A stretch of 64,000 nucleotides of DNA, taken from Burkholderiales bacterium. GTDB lineage: Bacteria > Pseudomonadota > Gammaproteobacteria > Burkholderiales > SG8-41. Under the pieces are notes generated by a model. That model saw only the letters and a program-made list of their open reading frames with translations. It was not told the DNA's origin and did not search any database. The stretch spans positions 62,001-126,000 of the forward strand of contig JAUXYA010000015.1 in NCBI GenBank assembly GCA_030684405.1, read 5' to 3'. Below, one piece after another: positions 60,569-64,000 of this stretch (position 1 is its first letter; each line of letters begins with the position of its first letter). The translations under genes were made by a program, and so were the position numbers.

Positions 60569-62080
60569 ATGGGCGACGTGCTGCCGCTGCTGATGGGCGG
60601 GTTCGAGACCGCGCTGCAACCCCAGAATCTGTTGTTTGCCTTTATCGGTGCCATCCTCGGCACGGTGATCGGCGTGCTGCCGGGCATCGGCCCCGCCGGT
60701 GCGCTGGCGATGCTGCTGCCGATCGTGCTCAACATGAACCCGGTGGGCGCAATCATCATGCTCGCGGCGCTCTACTGTGGCGCGATGTACGGCGGATCAA
60801 CCACTTCGATTCTGCTCAACGTGCCGGGCGAATCGTCCTCGGTGGTGACCTGCATCGACGGTCACCAGATGGCACTGCAGGGCAGGGCGGGCCCCGCACT
60901 GTGCATTGCCGCGATCGGTTCCTTCATCGCCGGTACACTCGGCGTAGTTGCTTTGATGATGTTCGCGCCGCGTATCGCCGAGTGGGCCCTCAACTTCGGA
61001 CCGCCGGAGTATTTCGTGCTGATGGTGTTCGGCCTCTCATCGGTCGCCAGCCTGTCGGGTGGCTCTTTGGTGAAGGGGCTGATTGCGATGACCCTGGGCC
61101 TGATGATCTCGACCATGGGCACTGACATCACCGGCGTTGCGCGTTTCACCTTCAACATTCCCGAAATGCTCGACGGCATCGAGTTCCTGATCGTCACCAT
61201 CGGCCTCTTCGCAGTGTCCGAGGTTCTGCTCAACACCAACGAACTGCGTGGCGGCGAGGTCCGCTCGGTCATCAAGCACCGGATATTCATCTCGCTGCGC
61301 GAAATACGTGAAAGTCTCGGTGCCATCGGTCGTGGTACCGTGATCGGATTTTTCGTTGGCGTCATGCCGGGCGCCGGCGCCGGCATCGCCTCCTTCCTGT
61401 CGTACTCGGTAGAGACGCAGATCAGCAAGAATCCGGAACGTTTCGGCAAGGGCGAGATCCGCGGTGTCGCCGCGCCGGAATCTGCCAACAATGCCGCCAG
61501 TGCCGGCGCGATGGTGCCGATGCTGACGCTGGGTATCCCGGGCTCCGGCACCACCGCAATCCTGCTGCTGGCGCTGACTGCGCTAAACGTACATCCCGGG
61601 CCGATGATGTTCAGCCAGCACCCGGAAGTGGTGTGGGGACTGATCGCCGCCCTCTATGTCGGCAACGTAATGTTGCTGATCCTCAACCTGCCGATGGTCG
61701 GTCTTTTCGTGCGCCTGCTCTATGTGCCGATGCGTTTGATGCTGCCGGTGATCATGGTGATCTGTGTGGTCGGCGTTTACAACACCAACCAGCAGACACT
61801 GGATCTGATCTTCCTCTGCGGCTTCGGCGTCCTCGGATACTACATGCGCAAGCACCGCTATCCGGTGGCGCCGGTGATTCTCGGGCTGGTGCTGGGTACA
61901 CGCATGGAGGAGGCGTTGCGCCAGTCGATGATCATGTCGCAGGGCAATCCGCTGGCCTTGCTCGATCGGCCGATCGTCGTTGCATTCCTCGTGCTGACGG
62001 CGATTTTTCTTTGCGCGCCGGCGATCCTCAAGCGCCTGCGTTTTCGCGGACGCAAGGTTGAGCTCGAGACTGAGGGCTGA
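60569..62080 (+). CDS. tctA: Tripartite tricarboxylate transporter large membrane subunit TctA
   Basis: 503 residues, ten to twelve membrane helices. The conserved loops 'GVLPGIGPAGALAMLLPIV', 'YCGAMYGGSTTSILLNVPGE', 'GVMPGAGAGIASFLSYSVE' and 'LTLGIPGSGTTAILLLAL' are all present; the last two are the TctA hallmark. It forms the ion-coupled channel for the acid captured by TctC. It ends the plus-strand run; a small GTCGCC/GGCGAC hairpin without T-run follows at 62089. Confidence 0.95.
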   Translation: MGDVLPLLMGGFETALQPQNLLFAFIGAILGTVIGVLPGIGPAGALAMLLPIVLNMNPVGAIIMLAALYCGAMYGGSTTSILLNVPGESSSVVTCIDGHQMALQGRAGPALCIAAIGSFIAGTLGVVALMMFAPRIAEWALNFGPPEYFVLMVFGLSSVASLSGGSLVKGLIAMTLGLMISTMGTDITGVARFTFNIPEMLDGIEFLIVTIGLFAVSEVLLNTNELRGGEVRSVIKHRIFISLREIRESLGAIGRGTVIGFFVGVMPGAGAGIASFLSYSVETQISKNPERFGKGEIRGVAAPESANNAASAGAMVPMLTLGIPGSGTTAILLLALTALNVHPGPMMFSQHPEVVWGLIAALYVGNVMLLILNLPMVGLFVRLLYVPMRLMLPVIMVICVVGVYNTNQQTLDLIFLCGFGVLGYYMRKHRYPVAPVILGLVLGTRMEEALRQSMIMSQGNPLALLDRPIVVAFLVLTAIFLCAPAILKRLRFRGRKVELETEG

Positions 62081-62166
62081 TCGGGTTTGTCGCCATCCTC
62101 CGGCGACTAATAATAAGTATCTGATTTTATTGAATATTTATTGAGATTCGCTGCGGTGATCTGACT

Positions 62167-62508
62167 TCAACTCGAACCTGGCTGTAGCAGCACTACGGCC
62201 AGCGCGATCACAGACAACACCATCGCCGATACGCACAGCAACGTCAGGCGGCGATGCCGTGCTTCGGCCACGGCCGCAGCCTGTTCCAGAGCCGTCACCG
62301 TAACCTGCAGTTGCTCGGCCAGTTCGCGGATATGCGTCGCGTTGCCTGCGGCAGCGGCCTGCAGTTCGGCAATCTGCTGCTGCAGCAGGGCGCTCGGATT
62401 CTCCGCCGTGTCGGCGCGCTTGCGGGTAAAGGCGGGTGCGGCGACGGAGACGATGGTGCCGACATGCGGCAGCACGGCTTTCAGTGCAGGAATCAGCCAG
62501 GCGGGCAT
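62167..62508 (-). CDS. Small protein with coiled coil and C-terminal membrane anchor
   Basis: 113 residues from ATG 62508, with GGAG upstream. It begins MPAWLIPALKAVLPHVGTIV, with a hydrophobic N-terminal segment, has a coiled coil at about 44-80 ('LLQQQIAELQAAAAGNATHIRELAEQLQ'), and one membrane helix at about 89-109 near the C-terminus ('LLCVSAMVLSVIALAVVLLQ'). The frame stays open upstream opposite the Na/Pi gene but that part is a shadow. No family name is certain. It may be a tail-anchored envelope protein. Confidence 0.65.
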   Translation of the reverse strand: MPAWLIPALKAVLPHVGTIVSVAAPAFTRKRADTAENPSALLQQQIAELQAAAAGNATHIRELAEQLQVTVTALEQAAAVAEARHRRLTLLCVSAMVLSVIALAVVLLQPGSS

Positions 62509-62655
62509 GGAGTGGCTCCAATTCAGTTGGGATGGCGCATCGGCGCGGGGATATCTCGCGCCAAGGATGGCTCGAGGATAACAAACGGGGCTGCCCGGCG
62601 CGCGTGTGCTTGGTAACATTGCCCCCATGATGTGCAAACCGAAAGCATTCTTGTC

Positions 62656-64000
62656 ATGAGCAGCTTCACACTCGCAGGCGGCATAGCCGGCGGTGTGGGT
62701 CTGTTCCTGCTCGGCATGTGGTTGATGACCGACGGCCTGAAGCTCGCTGCCGGGCCGGCGCTGGAACGCATCCTTGCGAACTCGACCAAGACCCGGCTGC
62801 GCGGTCTCGCTTCCGGCATCATGGTCACCGCGCTGGTGCAGTCCTCCAGTGCGGTGACGGTCGCCACCATCGGCTTCGTCAACGCCGGACTGCTCAACCT
62901 GTCGCAGGCCTTGTGGGTGCTCTTTGGTACCAATGTCGGCACCACGATGACCGGCTGGCTGGTGGCGCTGGTGGGACTGCAGTTCAAGATCGAAGCACTG
63001 GCGCTGCCGCTGATCGGCATCGGCATGATCCTGCGTTTGACCGGCGAACACACTAGGCGCAGCGCCTTCGGAATGGCGCTGGCCGGATTCGGTGTGATGT
63101 TCCTCGGCATTGACCTGTTGCGGGAAACATTCTCCGGCCTGTCGACCGATTTCAGGATGCCTGAGGGCAACTCGGCGCTCGACACGCTGGTCCAGGTGCT
63201 GATCGGCATGGCGCTGACGGTGCTGATGCAGAGTTCCAGCGCAGCGCTGGCGGTCGCGCTGACCGCAGCGCAAGGGGGCCTGCTGACGGCACAGGGCGCC
63301 GCTGCCGTGGTGATCGGCGCCAACATCGGCACAACCGTCAAGGCAATTATCGCCGCGATTGGCGCCACGCCGCCGGCCAAACGCGCAGCCTGTGCCCACA
63401 TCCTGTTCAATCTGCTGACTGGAGCGGTTGCGCTGTTGATGCTGCCTTGGCTGATCGCGCTGATTGCCCTGATCGGCGACTGGCTTGACATCGAATCTTC
63501 GCCCGCGGCCCAGCTCGCGCTGTTTCACACCGTGTTCAACGTGCTCGGCATCATTTTGATCTGGCCGATCGCGGCACGGATGACGCGTTTCCTCGAGTCG
63601 CGCTTCCGCACTGCCGAAGAGGACGAGGCGCTGCCTCGCTACATTGACCGCACGGTACTCGCGGTGCCGACCCTTGCCCTGGATGCTCTGGAGCGGGAGG
63701 TACGGCGTATGGGAAGCGTTGCGCTGCGCGCGATACGCGGCCCCCTCGATTTTTCCCGGCGTAATGCCGCCGTGCCAGCGGCAGAGCTGCAAGTGGTAAT
63801 TAAGCTCAACCGCGCGATTTCGGAATTCATTGTCGAGATTAACCGCGCCGGCATGTCCGGTGACAGTGCGGAGCGGCTCCCCGAGTTGCTGCGCGCGACC
63901 CGTTACTACGAGGTAGTCGGCGAACTTGCGGCCGAGGCGGCGACAGCATCCAGTGAGGCTTCATCAAACGCGGCCATGTCGCTTTCGGAAACGGTCATTG
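62656..64000 (+). CDS. Na/Pi-cotransporter family protein, 3' end outside the window
   Basis: At least 448 residues, still open at the window edge. Two inverted repeats each carry the QSSS signature: 'TALVQSSSAVTVATIGFVNAGLL' and 'TVLMQSSSAALAVALTAAQGGLL', followed by 'FGTNVGTTMTGW' and 'IGANIGTTVKAI'. After eight or so membrane segments a soluble PhoU-like helical tail begins near residue 320 ('LALDALEREVRRMGSVALRAI'). It imports phosphate with sodium or exports anions. Confidence 0.92.
   Translation, partial: MSSFTLAGGIAGGVGLFLLGMWLMTDGLKLAAGPALERILANSTKTRLRGLASGIMVTALVQSSSAVTVATIGFVNAGLLNLSQALWVLFGTNVGTTMTGWLVALVGLQFKIEALALPLIGIGMILRLTGEHTRRSAFGMALAGFGVMFLGIDLLRETFSGLSTDFRMPEGNSALDTLVQVLIGMALTVLMQSSSAALAVALTAAQGGLLTAQGAAAVVIGANIGTTVKAIIAAIGATPPAKRAACAHILFNLLTGAVALLMLPWLIALIALIGDWLDIESSPAAQLALFHTVFNVLGIILIWPIAARMTRFLESRFRTAEEDEALPRYIDRTVLAVPTLALDALEREVRRMGSVALRAIRGPLDFSRRNAAVPAAELQVVIKLNRAISEFIVEINRAGMSGDSAERLPELLRATRYYEVVGELAAEAATASSEASSNAAMSLSETVI

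Noticed and set aside
62089-62107. GTCGCC/GGCGAC hairpin after tctA as a terminator
   Set aside because: The stem is only six pairs and no T-run follows on either strand, so it is not listed as a feature.
62167-63792. 541-residue minus-strand open frame opposite the Na/Pi gene
   Set aside because: The QSSS-containing plus-strand frame is clearly the gene; only the last 113 codons of the minus frame, beyond the plus gene, look like a real protein.

Overview
The window is one contiguous piece of a GC-rich betaproteobacterial chromosome, most likely from the order Burkholderiales or a close uncultured relative. The main evidence is seven receptors of the Bug/TctC family (tripartite tricarboxylate transport), a hallmark expansion of that group. 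Polyhydroxybutyrate mobilisation genes, a glcDEF glycolate oxidase operon and many CoA-linked catabolic genes with LysR regulators fit the same lifestyle: an aerobic heterotroph living on diverse organic acids. No rRNA, tRNA, CRISPR array, prophage or intact insertion sequence was seen.

Layout. 1-4.7 kb: the end of an EamA-type exporter, a peroxiredoxin-like gene interrupted by one in-frame TGA, convergent bdhA and phaZ, a GST and a cupin. 5.4-7.3 kb: a conserved protein of unknown function and a UGSC-family protein, whose gene also carries one in-frame TGA. Both TGA codons are followed at the right distance by a small hairpin with G in its loop, so both genes are read here as selenoprotein genes. 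7.3-8.9 kb: a small toxin-antitoxin island. 8.9-18.5 kb: mostly housekeeping and stress genes (TauD-like dioxygenase, Crp/Fnr regulator, methyltransferase, TspO, GST, M48 protease, ABC-F ATPase, universal stress protein, PPK2).

18.6-33.9 kb is a long run of minus-strand catabolic genes: Bug receptors, thiolase plus DUF35 partner, acyl-CoA synthetase, enoyl-CoA hydratase, nitronate monooxygenase-like protein, NDP-forming acyl-CoA synthetase, GST, alpha/beta hydrolase, enolase-superfamily enzyme and a LysR gene at the upstream end. 34-37.9 kb: a divergent Bug receptor, a metallophosphoesterase, and a DadA-like amino-acid dehydrogenase behind a tandem glycine riboswitch. 37.9-41.4 kb: an MFS transporter, an internally deleted enoyl-CoA hydratase, an SDR and a MaoC hydratase. 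41.6-44.5 kb: PhyH dioxygenase, MBL hydrolase and a Bug receptor. 44.6-45.8 kb: a solitary DNA methyltransferase with an unusual repeat array upstream. 46.1-50.1 kb: glcDEF. 50.3-54.8 kb: CoA-transferase, thioesterase, SnoaL-like protein, Dyp peroxidase and LysR.

55.0-62.1 kb is the most coherent transport locus: a LysR-flanked plus-strand run of TctC-like receptor, three bicupin proteins, then a complete TctC-TctB-TctA transporter. The window ends inside a Na/Pi-cotransporter family gene. Several dispersed repeat families fill the gaps between genes across the window. Two gene remnants (an HD-GYP C-terminus and an enoyl-CoA hydratase) show ongoing decay.
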